From NCBI GenBank assembly GCA_016932415.1, contig JAFGCX010000034.1, positions 62,001 to 126,000 of the forward strand: a stretch of 64,000 nucleotides of DNA. The letters run 5' to 3'. The DNA is from Candidatus Krumholzibacteriota bacterium. GTDB lineage: Bacteria; Krumholzibacteriota; Krumholzibacteriia; Krumholzibacteriales; Krumholzibacteriaceae. Under the pieces are notes generated by a model. That model was given only the letters and a program-made list of their open reading frames with translations, did no database searches and was not told the origin of the DNA. Below, one piece after another: positions 52,252 to 62,387 of the stretch (the first letter of the stretch is position 1; every line of letters begins with the position of its first letter). The translations under genes were made by a program, and so were the position numbers.

Positions 52252-53086
52252 ACAGGCGGTAGATACTGCCGTACGAAGAGCCCTTGAAGAAGACCGGGCC
52301 TTCGAGGACTTGACGTCAAGGCTCCTTGTCGGCGGCCGTATGGCAGGGCGTGGAGCGATCGTGGCGAGGAGAGAGGGAATAATTTCCGGACAGGATGCCG
52401 CCATGGCATCGTTCAGGTGCCTCGACGATTCTATCGAATATGACGTCGTCATTCCTGATGGAGGAAAAGCGGGGGCGGGATGCGAAGTGGCAAGGATGTC
52501 AGGCCGGTACGCGGCAATCCTGTCGGCAGAGAGGACTGCGTTGAATTTTCTTGGACACCTTTCAGGGATAGCTACTCTGACGTCCGAGTATGTCCTCCGG
52601 ACTGGTGATACGGGGATTAGGATACTCGATACCCGAAAGACGATTCCGGGAATGAGGATCCTGGAAAAAAAGGCTGTAGCGGATGGGGGGGGAGTAAATC
52701 ATCGTCCTGATCTCGCTTCATATATCCTTGTAAAGGAAAACCATATAGCGGCAGCAGGCGGGATAGAGGCGGCAGTCGAGATACTCGGCCGGCAGATCAC
52801 CGACGCTGAAATTGAGGTCTCCTCTCTGAAGGAATTCAATGCCCTCAGACCGGATCCGCCGGCAAGGATCATGCTTGACAATTTTTCTCCTGGGATGATA
52901 GACGAAGCTGTTGCCAGTATGGCCGGATGGGAAGGGCGAAAACCGGAGATCGAAGTCTCAGGAGGGATCGATCTTGAAAATATTTCCTCATACCTTATAG
53001 AGGGAGTCGACTTTATATCGGTCGGAAGACTTACCTCCTCCGCCCCATCCCTCGACCTGAGCCTACTGCTGGAAGGTGCGGTATGA
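52238..53086 (+). CDS. nadC: Nicotinate-nucleotide pyrophosphorylase (carboxylating)
   Basis: A 282-residue quinolinate phosphoribosyltransferase of NAD synthesis (quinolinate plus PRPP to nicotinate mononucleotide). Landmarks: EDLTSRLL at the N-terminus, ERTALNFLGHLSGIAT, DTRKTIPGMRILEKKAVADGGGVNHR, VKENHI, IMLDNFSP, EVSGGIDLENI and FISVGRLTSSAPSLDLSL. The GTG start has GGAGG seven bases upstream and lies inside the uvrB 3' end. nadA and nadB are not in the window. Its stop overlaps the birA start. Confidence 0.95.
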   Translation: MRTHEQAVDTAVRRALEEDRAFEDLTSRLLVGGRMAGRGAIVARREGIISGQDAAMASFRCLDDSIEYDVVIPDGGKAGAGCEVARMSGRYAAILSAERTALNFLGHLSGIATLTSEYVLRTGDTGIRILDTRKTIPGMRILEKKAVADGGGVNHRPDLASYILVKENHIAAAGGIEAAVEILGRQITDAEIEVSSLKEFNALRPDPPARIMLDNFSPGMIDEAVASMAGWEGRKPEIEVSGGIDLENISSYLIEGVDFISVGRLTSSAPSLDLSLLLEGAV

Positions 53087-53898
53087 CTGCCTGTGATGAT
53101 TTCAGATTGGATGACGGTTGTGAATGGGAAGAACTCCATCCGGCAAGGTTGCTCGGTATGATGGCTTCCACCCGGCTGGGCAGGACAGTGACTCTGTATG
53201 ATGAGATCGATTCGACGAACAGGGCCGCCGCCGAAGCGGCGGCAGGCGGAGCTCCGGAGGGAGCGGTGTTCATAGCGCGGAGGCAATATGCCGGCAGGGG
53301 AAGAAAGGGCAGGGATTGGGTCGCAACAGAAGATGGCAGCCTCGTTTTTTCGATAATTCTCAGGCCATCGCGGTCGCCCGAATCACTCACCACGCTTCTC
53401 GCTCTGGCAGTGGCCCGGACTGTAGACAGGATATCGCCTGAACTTGAAACATCGATAAAATGGCCGAATGATATATTCATCGATGGGAAAAAAGCCGCGG
53501 GGATCCTGGCCGAATCCAAGGGAAATGACGTCATCGTCGGGACAGGGATAGATATAAACGAGACTATTGATGATTTCCCCGAATGGCTGAGGGAGATCGC
53601 CGTTTCTCTCAGGATCGTCTCGGGAATGAGGTTTGACAGGGGAAAGATACTTGCCGGGATAATCGCAGAGCTTGAGGATCTCTACTCCAGATGGGAGAGG
53701 GAGGGATTGAGCGTTTTGAAGTTCGATGTAGAAAGAAAACTTCTCTGGAAGGGGATGGAAGCCTCGATCGATACAGGTGCCGGAATTTTTTCGGGAGTGA
53801 TCACCGGTATCACCTCCGAAGGTTATCTCAGGATGATCTCGGCCGGGGGAGAGGAGATCTTTCAGACTGGTGATGTCGCAGCGAAAGCCGGAGGATAG
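53083..53898 (+). CDS. birA: Biotin--[acetyl-CoA-carboxylase] ligase, short form
   Basis: A 271-residue biotin protein ligase. The catalytic domain begins near residue 35 with DEIDSTNRAA, then ARRQYAGRGRKGRDWVA (biotinyl-AMP loop GRGRKGR) and IKWPNDIFIDGKKAAGILAES; a C-terminal SH3-like domain follows (LLWKGMEASIDTGAG..GVITGITSEGYLRM). There is no N-terminal winged-helix domain, so it should not act as a biotin repressor. The ATG overlaps the nadC stop (ATGA), and coaX starts one base after its own stop. Confidence 0.92.
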   Translation: MTACDDFRLDDGCEWEELHPARLLGMMASTRLGRTVTLYDEIDSTNRAAAEAAAGGAPEGAVFIARRQYAGRGRKGRDWVATEDGSLVFSIILRPSRSPESLTTLLALAVARTVDRISPELETSIKWPNDIFIDGKKAAGILAESKGNDVIVGTGIDINETIDDFPEWLREIAVSLRIVSGMRFDRGKILAGIIAELEDLYSRWEREGLSVLKFDVERKLLWKGMEASIDTGAGIFSGVITGITSEGYLRMISAGGEEIFQTGDVAAKAGG

Positions 53899-54642
53899 AT
53901 GAAAAGAATACTCGTTTTCGACAGGGGTAATAACAGCCTAAAAGCAGCTCTTTTCATCTCGGGAGCGATCGCGGAAAGATGGAACTGTTCCCCCGGGCAT
54001 GATCAGGACGTGATCGATGGGATCATCGAGGAATCGGTCCCGGATGCTGTAGCGTTTTCAAGCGTCGTTCCCGGTTGGGACAGGTCTCTCTTTTCCTGTT
54101 CCAGACGCAGTGGCTGCGATGATATTCTCAAGGTGGGGATCGAAAGTGAATTGCCATTCAGGGTACTGACCGACGAGGGTTCGTCGATCGGTACTGACAG
54201 GATCTGCGCTGCTGCCGGCGTGGTGGAGGAGGGATCCTCCGAGGCTGTCATAATCGATGCAGGTACTGCGGTGACCGTGGACCTGCTTTCCCGGGAAGGA
54301 TTCAAGGGAGGGGCAATCTTCCCCGGGCTTGCTCTGCTGCTTTCTTCTCTTCATACCGGTACAGCTGCTCTTCCCCTGCTCTCTACGGGTGGTGATTTTT
54401 CTCCTCCACCGGGGAAATCAACCACCGGGGCGATAATGGCGGGGGTACACTTCGGGTTCATAGGGGCTGTAAAGGAGCTAGTCGCGAGGACTATTGCTTC
54501 CCACGGTGGGGATATCGATATTTTTCTGACCGGCGGAAGCGCCGGACTGCTGAAAGAATATCTGCCGGCAGAAACGAGAGAAGCCCCCGACCTGGTCCTG
54601 AAGGGCCTTCACCTGATATATCTTTCCACAAGGGAGAGATGA
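53899..54642 (+). CDS. coaX: Type III pantothenate kinase CoaX
   Basis: A 247-residue kinase for the first step of coenzyme A synthesis. It has the ASKHA-fold pattern of type III enzymes: FDRGNNSLKAALF (phosphate-1), FSSVVPGWD, GTDRICAAAG (pantothenate and dimer region), VIIDAGTAVTVDLL (phosphate-2) and GGAIFPGLALL, ending with LTGGSAGLL (adenosine). It follows birA without a gap. panB and panC, for pantothenate itself, stand at 61.5-63.3 kb in the same window. Confidence 0.92.
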   Translation: MKRILVFDRGNNSLKAALFISGAIAERWNCSPGHDQDVIDGIIEESVPDAVAFSSVVPGWDRSLFSCSRRSGCDDILKVGIESELPFRVLTDEGSSIGTDRICAAAGVVEEGSSEAVIIDAGTAVTVDLLSREGFKGGAIFPGLALLLSSLHTGTAALPLLSTGGDFSPPPGKSTTGAIMAGVHFGFIGAVKELVARTIASHGGDIDIFLTGGSAGLLKEYLPAETREAPDLVLKGLHLIYLSTRER

Positions 54643-54741
54643 TGAAAGTACGTGTAGACACCGATCCCCCTGCCGCCTTTCCGTCTGAGAGATATCCGCA
54701 CGCCATTACTTAAAATAATTCTCAGCGGAGACTTTTTTTTC

Positions 54742-54770
54742 TTGAAAAAAAATCCTTTTCACAATATATT
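54742..54770 (+). promoter_or_regulatory. groE promoter
   Basis: TTGAAA (54742-54747) and TATATT (54765-54770) with a 17-base spacer. The predicted start is about 54777, just upstream of the CIRCE element. Confidence 0.65.
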
Positions 54771-54785
54771 ATGGCTCCCGATTGA

Positions 54786-54812
54786 GTAGCACTCCGGGGT
54801 GTTGAGTGCTAA
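54786..54812 (+). promoter_or_regulatory. CIRCE operator (HrcA binding site)
   Basis: An inverted repeat GTAGCACTC-N9-GAGTGCTAA, matching the CIRCE consensus in all but one outer base of the left arm. It lies between the groE promoter and groES, so HrcA-type heat-shock repression is expected. hrcA is not in the window. Confidence 0.88.
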
Positions 54813-54865
54813 CGTAAAGTTAATAAAAAATTTACAGATGGCTAAAATTAAAAAAGGAGGGTGAA

Positions 54866-55153
54866 ATGAAAATTACGCCACTGGCCGACAGGGTCCTGGT
54901 AAAGCCTGTAGATCCTGTGGAAGTAAAGAAGAGCGGGATAATAATCCCCGATACTGCCAAGGAAAAACCCCAGGAGGGTCAGATCATCGCGGTAGGAAAG
55001 GGCCGGATGAACGAGAATACCGGGGAGAGGATCGCTCTTGAAGTCAAAAAAGGCGACAAGGTCCTCTACGGAAAATATTCCGGTACCGAGATCACAGTCG
55101 ATGACAAGGAATACCTTATATTAAGAGAAAGCGATATTCTTGCTATCGTTTAG
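54866..55153 (+). CDS. groES: Co-chaperonin GroES
   Basis: A 95-residue protein forming the seven-fold lid of GroEL. The sequence opens [14 protein letters not shown], has the mobile-loop region [18 protein letters not shown] (hydrophobic IIIP) and ends with [15 protein letters not shown] and [12 protein letters not shown], as normal. The ATG follows AAAGGAGGG at good spacing. It is cotranscribed with groEL, 23 bases downstream, under the CIRCE element. Confidence 0.98.
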   Translation: MKITPLADRVLVKPVDPVEVKKSGIIIPDTAKEKPQEGQIIAVGKGRMNENTGERIALEVKKGDKVLYGKYSGTEITVDDKEYLILRESDILAIV

Positions 55154-55170
55154 CCTGCAGGAAGGAGTGA

Positions 55171-56817
<1,647 letters not shown>

Positions 56818-56841
56818 GGATCGTCCGCCGTAGTTCGCAGA

Positions 56842-56879
56842 CAGGCGCCCCGGATATTATCCGGAGCGCCTGTTTCTTT
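56842..56879 (+). terminator. Intrinsic terminator of groES-groEL
   Basis: An imperfect GC-rich stem CAGGCGC-CCGGAT with ATCCGG-GCGCCTG is followed by TGTTTCTTT, starting 25 bases behind the groEL stop. Confidence 0.8.
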
Positions 56880-56948
56880 AGAATTCGCTTGAAATCTCCC
56901 GGGAATATTAATATTTTACAACCGATAAGAGATTAAAATGATCTGGCA

Positions 56949-56954
56949 TATAAT
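56949..56954 (+). promoter_or_regulatory. Possible -10 element of the next lipoprotein gene
   Basis: A perfect TATAAT lies 66 bases before the GTG at 57021, after the groEL terminator. No clear -35 is visible at 16-18 bases. Confidence 0.3.
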
Positions 56955-57020
56955 GCTGGAAGAGAGCGGGATCAGATTCCGCTGACAGAGTTTGCCTGGA
57001 CATAAACCTGGAGGTCTCAA

Positions 57021-58721
57021 GTGAACCGGTGGAAGAGAGTCGGGCCGTGGATGTTGATTCTGGGATTTTCGTTTTACATGGTAATATTTGCTGGCTGCGA
57101 AGACAATTCCAGTAATGTCATTCCGGAGAATCCCGATCTGGAAACGCTCAATATAATATGCCACGATCTGTCCCCCAGGCCTGGAGCCGAAGCCACGCTT
57201 ACGGTGCAGGTCGATGGCTACAGCCCCGATGGCGCTTGGCCTGTTTACACATGGGAAGCCGAGGGAGGATCGTTTCCCGAGGGAAATTCCGGCATATCGA
57301 TAAAGTGGACGACTCCCGAAGACCCCGGAATTTACAGGGTCTCAGTAATGGGAAGCCTCGAAGGAGTGACAGATACCATATCCAAGTATGTCATGGTGAG
57401 GAATTTCGACGAACTCTATACGGGGAGGATATTCAACTGTTCCCCGATCTTTCATTTCGGCGCGCTTTACTTTTTCGCAGAAGCCGGCGCGGTATCGCCC
57501 AGGGACATTTCTTTTCTCGGTTTTCATTGTTACAGATATTCAGTGTCAGGAAACGTGACCCTGGTATCAAATACTGAAGAGTCTGTCGGAGGTGGTCTGT
57601 TCCTGAAATTAAATACCTCGGGAAACACCGTCTCGGGCTCTTTTATAAGGAATTATTTCCCGACCCTTGTGCAGCAGAGACTCGAAGTATGGATCTTCCC
57701 TCTGGCCTTCGGTGACAAGTTCAATATAACGCGCGATGGCGGAGGGATAGTACCAAGGATGAACCAGCATATAACTCCCGAGCAGGATCAATTCGGGCAG
57801 AAGGTAGTATGGGAAGCAAGGATAGTGGGCGACCGCCCGGACGGGACCCAGGACCTCTCGAATATCGGGTTCTGGAACAGGGTTGCCAATGACACGATCT
57901 ACGTTACCAACAGCCACGATTCGATGACTGTCCAGCAGGGTGTCGATCTCAAGGTCATCCACCGGTATTACAATAATATCAAACCTGTCATGACTCCGTC
58001 AGGTGACACTTTGATCTATTTCGTCGATACAACGGGAGTCTTCGAACCGTGCAAGATGGGGATCGAAGACAATCCGGTGGTATCTTCAAGAAAAGCGATG
58101 ATGATCAGCGACGAGGAAGGTATCTTCGAGCAGGCTGGTATCAACATAAATCGCAGTACCCTTTTCATGTGGAACAAGACTTTTGATCTCCTGGGGTTTA
58201 TTTCGCGGTCGAGACAGCTCTGTTTCCTCGATTACAAGAACGAGACCGTCACAGTAGTCGATGGCGTGGAAAATATCAAGGAATTCGCCTGGTCTCCCGA
58301 CGAATCGGAATGCGCCGTCGTGAATGATGAGGGCATATGGAGAGTAAGTGTGGCGGGCGCCGTTTCGAACGCGCCGGTCTATGTCAAGGAGAGATCGACC
58401 GATGAGATCATAGGGATCAACTGGTCTCCGAATATTGAGGATCCCAAGATCGGATTCAGGATGGTCAGGAAAGGAAAGACTGTAGAGGATTCCTATTCCG
58501 CTCTCGTTCTGTGCATGCTCAATACGGGGATCAACGTCTATGCCTCGCCGAGCATCAACTGGTTCTCTACGTATGAACTGAGTTACACATATTCCGATTA
58601 TTCGTATATGAGGATCTTTTTCACTGACGAGGAAGAGATATACGCGCCATTCCCGACTCCTGCTTGGTCAGGAGACCCGGACAGAAATGTGGAATGCGCG
58701 ATCTTCCACAGTTATGAATAG
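57021..58721 (+). CDS. Large lipoprotein with Ig-like domain and WD40-like propeller
   Basis: A 566-residue exported protein. The signal peptide ends in lipobox FAGC (MLILGFSFYMVIFAGC, Cys near 26). Residues about 38-127 look like an Ig/PKD domain (ATLTVQVDGYSPDGAWPVYTWEAEGGSFP, IYRVSVMGSLEGVTDT). A middle beta-rich region follows, then from about 350 a TolB/WD40-like stretch with VKPVMTPSGDTLIYF-, FAWSPDESECAVVND- and NWSPNIEDPKIGF-type blades. No family name is certain. The GTG start has GGAGG seven bases upstream. It stands between groEL and dapL-like genes with its own gap on the left, so it may head the next transcript. Confidence 0.62.
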   Translation: MNRWKRVGPWMLILGFSFYMVIFAGCEDNSSNVIPENPDLETLNIICHDLSPRPGAEATLTVQVDGYSPDGAWPVYTWEAEGGSFPEGNSGISIKWTTPEDPGIYRVSVMGSLEGVTDTISKYVMVRNFDELYTGRIFNCSPIFHFGALYFFAEAGAVSPRDISFLGFHCYRYSVSGNVTLVSNTEESVGGGLFLKLNTSGNTVSGSFIRNYFPTLVQQRLEVWIFPLAFGDKFNITRDGGGIVPRMNQHITPEQDQFGQKVVWEARIVGDRPDGTQDLSNIGFWNRVANDTIYVTNSHDSMTVQQGVDLKVIHRYYNNIKPVMTPSGDTLIYFVDTTGVFEPCKMGIEDNPVVSSRKAMMISDEEGIFEQAGININRSTLFMWNKTFDLLGFISRSRQLCFLDYKNETVTVVDGVENIKEFAWSPDESECAVVNDEGIWRVSVAGAVSNAPVYVKERSTDEIIGINWSPNIEDPKIGFRMVRKGKTVEDSYSALVLCMLNTGINVYASPSINWFSTYELSYTYSDYSYMRIFFTDEEEIYAPFPTPAWSGDPDRNVECAIFHSYE

Positions 58722-58756
58722 GTCTCCAGGGGCGAAAAACGGAGAAGAGAAACCAG

Positions 58757-59917
58757 ATGCAATCAAAGAGGCTCGGTGAACTTCCTCCATACCTGTTTGT
58801 CGAAATGGACAGAAGCAAGGCCGCGATGGTCAAAAGCGGCCGCAGCGTGCTGGATCTGGGCATCGGGGATCCCGATCTGGGAGCTTCCAGACCACTGAAA
58901 GACGCTCTAGTTAGCGCTCTTGACAACGCAAGATACGACAGGTATCCCTCGGACCGTGGACTTCCACTTCTTGTAGAGGCCATAAAGGAATGGGCAAAAA
59001 GAGAACATGGCACCGCGCTCTCGGATGACGAGATCCTGGTCACTATCGGCAGCAAGGAAGCGATAGCCCACCTTCCACTTGCCGTCACGGATCCGGGCGA
59101 TGTAATACTCATACCCGACCCGGGATATCCCGTTTACAATTCGTCAGCGGTATTTGCCGGAGCTGAACCGTACAGGATGCCACTGCTTGATTCGAACCGG
59201 TTCTGGCCTGATCTCGGCAAGGTAGATAAGAAGGTCCTCAGCCGGGCGCGGCTCGCGATATTCAATTATCCGAATAATCCGACTTCCGCTTCCGCCACGG
59301 AGGATATGTTCCTTGGCGCGCTGAAGGTCATTTCTGAAAACGATATAATAATGGTCAACGACGCCGCATACAGTGAAATAGTATTCGATCGGGAACCTTC
59401 AGCGCTTTTTCCCTTAGCAAAGCGGGAGGGCGCTTCCTATATCGAGTTCTTCTCCTTTTCAAAGACTTTGTCGATTACTGGATGGAGAGTCGGATTTGCC
59501 GTCGGTTCTCCCGAAGTTGTATCGGCTCTGGCAAGACTCAAAGCCAACATCGATTCGGGAGTCTTCAGCGCTCTTCAGGAAGCGGTAGCTTCCGTGTTGA
59601 ACGGTCCGTATAAAAAGGTCAGATCGGGGATCATCGATGAATACAGGGAAAGAAGAGACCTGCTTGCCACAAGCCTGAGGCAGGCCGGGTTCGATTTCAG
59701 GATCCCGGACGCGACATTCTATTTCTGGATCCCCATCCCCGGGGGAGGCAGTTCGATTGATTTCTGTGGACACCTGTTGGAAGAGACCGGTATAGTAGCC
59801 ACTCCCGGCGTCGGATTCGGAATGTATGGAGAAGGATATTTCAGGCTTTCCCTGACAGCTCCGACCGCGACGATAAGGGAAGCCGGTAAGAAATTTATTG
59901 AATTCACAAAAAAATAA
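58757..59917 (+). CDS. dapL: Class I/II aminotransferase, LL-diaminopimelate aminotransferase-like
   Basis: A 386-residue PLP enzyme. Residues about 33-50 (LDLGIGDPDLGASRPL), GSKEAIAHLPLAVTDPGDVILIPDPGYPVY, NYPNNPTSASA and the PLP-lysine motif SFSKTLSITGWRVGF are those of the DapL/fold-type I group that converts tetrahydrodipicolinate to LL-DAP in one step. Other aminotransferases of the same group (alanine- or aspartate-type) look alike, so the substrate is likely but not proved; the MurE DNPR motif shows that meso-DAP is needed. It precedes folB by 21 bases and may share the transcript of the fol-pan run. Confidence 0.75.
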   Translation: MQSKRLGELPPYLFVEMDRSKAAMVKSGRSVLDLGIGDPDLGASRPLKDALVSALDNARYDRYPSDRGLPLLVEAIKEWAKREHGTALSDDEILVTIGSKEAIAHLPLAVTDPGDVILIPDPGYPVYNSSAVFAGAEPYRMPLLDSNRFWPDLGKVDKKVLSRARLAIFNYPNNPTSASATEDMFLGALKVISENDIIMVNDAAYSEIVFDREPSALFPLAKREGASYIEFFSFSKTLSITGWRVGFAVGSPEVVSALARLKANIDSGVFSALQEAVASVLNGPYKKVRSGIIDEYRERRDLLATSLRQAGFDFRIPDATFYFWIPIPGGGSSIDFCGHLLEETGIVATPGVGFGMYGEGYFRLSLTAPTATIREAGKKFIEFTKK

Positions 59918-59938
59918 CCACGATTCAGGAGGTAGTCC

Positions 59939-60304
59939 TTGCTAGATGAAAAGGTCGTTCTTAAAGGGATCACCGTCTTCGGATATTATGGAGTATCACC
60001 TACCGAGCGTGAGGTCGGCCAGAAATTACAGATCGATGTAGAGTATTCTCACGATTTTACAAAAGCTTGCGTAAGCGATTCTCTCGAAGATACGGTAAAT
60101 TACGAGAGAGTCTATTCGAAAGTCATGGAAACAGTTGAAAAAAACAGGTTCAATCTGCTCGAGACTCTTGCCGAATCGATCTGCAATGATATTCTCGAAG
60201 ATTTTCCGATAAGCAGGATCAGGACTGAAATCAGAAAACTCACTTTACCTTTTCCAAACAGCCTCGATCATGTCGCAGTCATCGTTGAACGAGAAAAGAA
60301 ATAG
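59939..60304 (+). CDS. folB: Dihydroneopterin aldolase FolB
   Basis: A 121-residue folate enzyme. The N-terminus VVLKGITVFGYYGVSPTEREVGQKLQIDVEY carries the conserved YGV..ER..GQ signature; SLEDTVNYERVYSKV and LLETLAESICNDIL follow as in the family, and the C-terminal KLTLPFPNSLDHVAVIVER is typical. The TTG start has AGGAGG six bases upstream. It overlaps folK by 35 bases. Confidence 0.93.
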   Translation: MLDEKVVLKGITVFGYYGVSPTEREVGQKLQIDVEYSHDFTKACVSDSLEDTVNYERVYSKVMETVEKNRFNLLETLAESICNDILEDFPISRIRTEIRKLTLPFPNSLDHVAVIVEREKK

Positions 60305-60812
60305 AAGCGGCCTCGCCGACGTAATCGTATCCCTCGGATCCAATCTTGGAGATCGGGAATGGAACGTGATCCGCGGCAACAGATGTCTCGGCGGCTATGA
60401 TGGGATCGAACCCCTCCTTTTCAGTTCACTGTATGAGAGCAAGCCGGAAGGAGAAGGTTTCTCCGGCGACTTCGTAAATGCCGTCTCTCTTGTAAGGACT
60501 GCCCATCCTCCCGGCCGGTTTCTTGATATATGCCAGGAGGTGGAGATCCGCTCAGGCCGCGTACGCTCCTCCGTGACAAGGGACAGGACTCTCGATATAG
60601 ATATCATCCTTTTTGGAGGACTTGAGATCGATAGCGACCGGTTGAGGGTCCCGCATCCCTTGTTCAAAAAAAGGACTTTTGTTCTCAGGCCTCTCCTTGA
60701 GATCGTTCCAGGGCTCCATCTTCCGCCCTTTATGACTTCCGTGGCCGAAGCCCTTGAGGCTCTCGGGGACTCGATTGAGACTCGAAAGATATCATCCAGG
60801 GCGATTATCTAA
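60270..60812 (+). CDS. folK: 6-hydroxymethyl-dihydropterin pyrophosphokinase FolK
   Basis: A 180-residue enzyme of folate synthesis. Signatures: VSLGSNLGDREWNV, LYESKPEGEGFSGDFVNAV, RDRTLDIDIILFGG (catalytic metal-binding Asp pair) and VPHPLFKKRTFVLRPLLEI. The ATG at 60270 lies inside folB; TTG 60285 is an alternative start with a similar overlap. FolP, the next enzyme, is not in the window. Confidence 0.93.
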   Translation: MSQSSLNEKRNRSGLADVIVSLGSNLGDREWNVIRGNRCLGGYDGIEPLLFSSLYESKPEGEGFSGDFVNAVSLVRTAHPPGRFLDICQEVEIRSGRVRSSVTRDRTLDIDIILFGGLEIDSDRLRVPHPLFKKRTFVLRPLLEIVPGLHLPPFMTSVAEALEALGDSIETRKISSRAII

Positions 60813-60837
60813 ACCAATTGATTCATAAACAGTTGGA

Positions 60838-61557
60838 TTGATATTGACATCGAAGTCCTTTTTGACTACCGTAGATGTCATGGATGATTTCAGGGAAAAA
60901 CTGCTGCTCAGCGGCATCAGGTATATTTCAATCGAGGGAAATGTCGGGGCTGGCAAGACGACTCTGGCCAGGTTGATAGCAGGCGAGACAGATGCCAGGC
61001 TTTTTCTTGAGGACGTCGACGACAATCCTTTCATAGAAAAATTCTACCAGGATATGCAGGGGTACGCCTTTCAGGCCCAGATATTCTTTCTGTTGAACAG
61101 GTACAGGCAACAGGTCGAGATCGCTCAGCAGGATCTCTTTGCCGATCTTATGATAGCCGATTACCTTTTCGCCAAGGATACGATCTACGCGCACGCTGTA
61201 CTCGGAGATGATGAACTGGTCCTTTATAACAGGCTTCATTCGATGCTGGAACCGAGGATCGTAAACCCCGATCTCGTCATCTACCTGCAGGCCGATCCTG
61301 AAGTGCTGGTTCACAGAATAAAGAAAAGGGGGAGGGGGTTCGAAAAGGGAATCAACGAGGATTATCTGGCCGGACTTAACGATGCCTTCAATCATTTTTT
61401 CTTTCATTATGACGACACACCTCTGCTGATCATCAATACAGACGCCATCGATTTCACGAAACACAGGGAACAGCTGGAAGATATATTTACCAGGATCACT
61501 GAGAAATCGGAAGGGACACGCTACTATTTCCCTTCGTGGGAAGGGGACCAGTCGTGA
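60838..61557 (+). CDS. Deoxynucleoside kinase (dNK family)
   Basis: A kinase of about 239 residues. P-loop EGNVGAGKTT is near 34-43; the deoxynucleoside site includes FYQDMQGYAFQAQIFFLLNRYRQQ, and MIADYLFAKDTIYA follows, with the DRY-type region reading DYLFAKD as in the bacterial deoxyguanosine/deoxyadenosine kinases. YLQADPEVLVHRIKKRGRGFEKG is the LID. It phosphorylates salvaged deoxynucleosides; the base preference is unknown. It often follows folK in bacterial genomes. TTG 60838 and ATG 60880 are both possible starts, neither with a ribosome site. The stop overlaps panB (GTGA). Confidence 0.85.
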   Translation: MILTSKSFLTTVDVMDDFREKLLLSGIRYISIEGNVGAGKTTLARLIAGETDARLFLEDVDDNPFIEKFYQDMQGYAFQAQIFFLLNRYRQQVEIAQQDLFADLMIADYLFAKDTIYAHAVLGDDELVLYNRLHSMLEPRIVNPDLVIYLQADPEVLVHRIKKRGRGFEKGINEDYLAGLNDAFNHFFFHYDDTPLLIINTDAIDFTKHREQLEDIFTRITEKSEGTRYYFPSWEGDQS

Positions 61558-62381
61558 TAAAAAAAGTCACAAAAAGCACTATTATGAAAATGAAGAAGAC
61601 CGGTGACAAGATCGCCGCGATTACATCGTATGATTTTCTGACGACGAGACTGATAGATGAGACGGGAATAGATCTTATCCTCGTTGGCGATTCACTTGGA
61701 ATGGTCATCATGGGGTATGAGAACACGATTCCGGTGACAATGGAGGAGATCATTCATCATCTCAAGGCGGTATCGAGAGCCAGGCCGAAAGCTCTCGTAG
61801 TGGGTGATCTTCCCTTTATGTCCTATCAGGCGAGCGTGGAAGATGCTGTCAGAAACGCCGGGCGGCTCGTAAAGGAGGGAGGCGCGGAAAGTGTCAAGCT
61901 TGAAGGGGGCGAGAGATATGTCCAGGTCATTGAAGCGATAGTGAACGCGTCTATCCCGGTCGTAGGGCATCTTGGACTTACTCCGCAGTCTCTTCATCAG
62001 ATGGGTGGTTACAGGATACAGGGCCGTGACAACGAATCGGCGGAAAAGATGGTCAGGGAAGCAAAAGCCCTTGAGAACGCCGGTTGTTTCGCTATCGTTC
62101 TCGAAGGTATTCCGTGGACTCTCGCCGGGCAGATAACAGCCAGTGTATCGATACCCACCATAGGGATCGGAGCGGGAGCGCATTGTGACGGACAGGTGCT
62201 GGTCCTGAACGATATGCTCGGTATCCATGAAAAACCCCTGCCAAAATTCGTCAAGGTGTACGATCAGCTCGGCGAAAGGATAAAAAAAGCTGTTTCAGCA
62301 TATGTAACGGAAGTCAAGGATGGCAGTTTTCCGACTATAGAGCATAGTTATTCCGGGAAAAAAAAGAATTCTGAAGAGTGA
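61554..62381 (+). CDS. panB: 3-methyl-2-oxobutanoate hydroxymethyltransferase PanB
   Basis: A 275-residue TIM-barrel enzyme making ketopantoate. Landmarks: KIAAITSYDFLTTRLIDETGIDLILVGDSLGMVIMGYENTIPVTMEEI, VVGDLPFMSYQ, VKLEGGERYV, VVGHLGLTPQSLHQMGGY and IPTIGIGAGAHCDGQVLVLNDMLG. The GTG at 61554 sits in the stop of the kinase gene and has GAAGGGG seven bases upstream. PanE, which reduces ketopantoate, and PanD are not in the window. Confidence 0.95.
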   Translation: MIKKVTKSTIMKMKKTGDKIAAITSYDFLTTRLIDETGIDLILVGDSLGMVIMGYENTIPVTMEEIIHHLKAVSRARPKALVVGDLPFMSYQASVEDAVRNAGRLVKEGGAESVKLEGGERYVQVIEAIVNASIPVVGHLGLTPQSLHQMGGYRIQGRDNESAEKMVREAKALENAGCFAIVLEGIPWTLAGQITASVSIPTIGIGAGAHCDGQVLVLNDMLGIHEKPLPKFVKVYDQLGERIKKAVSAYVTEVKDGSFPTIEHSYSGKKKNSEE

Positions 62382-62387
62382 TCCGCG

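Noticed and set aside
54642-54713. 23-codon frame (MKVRVDTDPP...) overlapping the coaX stop
   Set aside because: It has a GGGAGAG upstream but no recognisable domain, and ends before the groE promoter; coding status cannot be supported.
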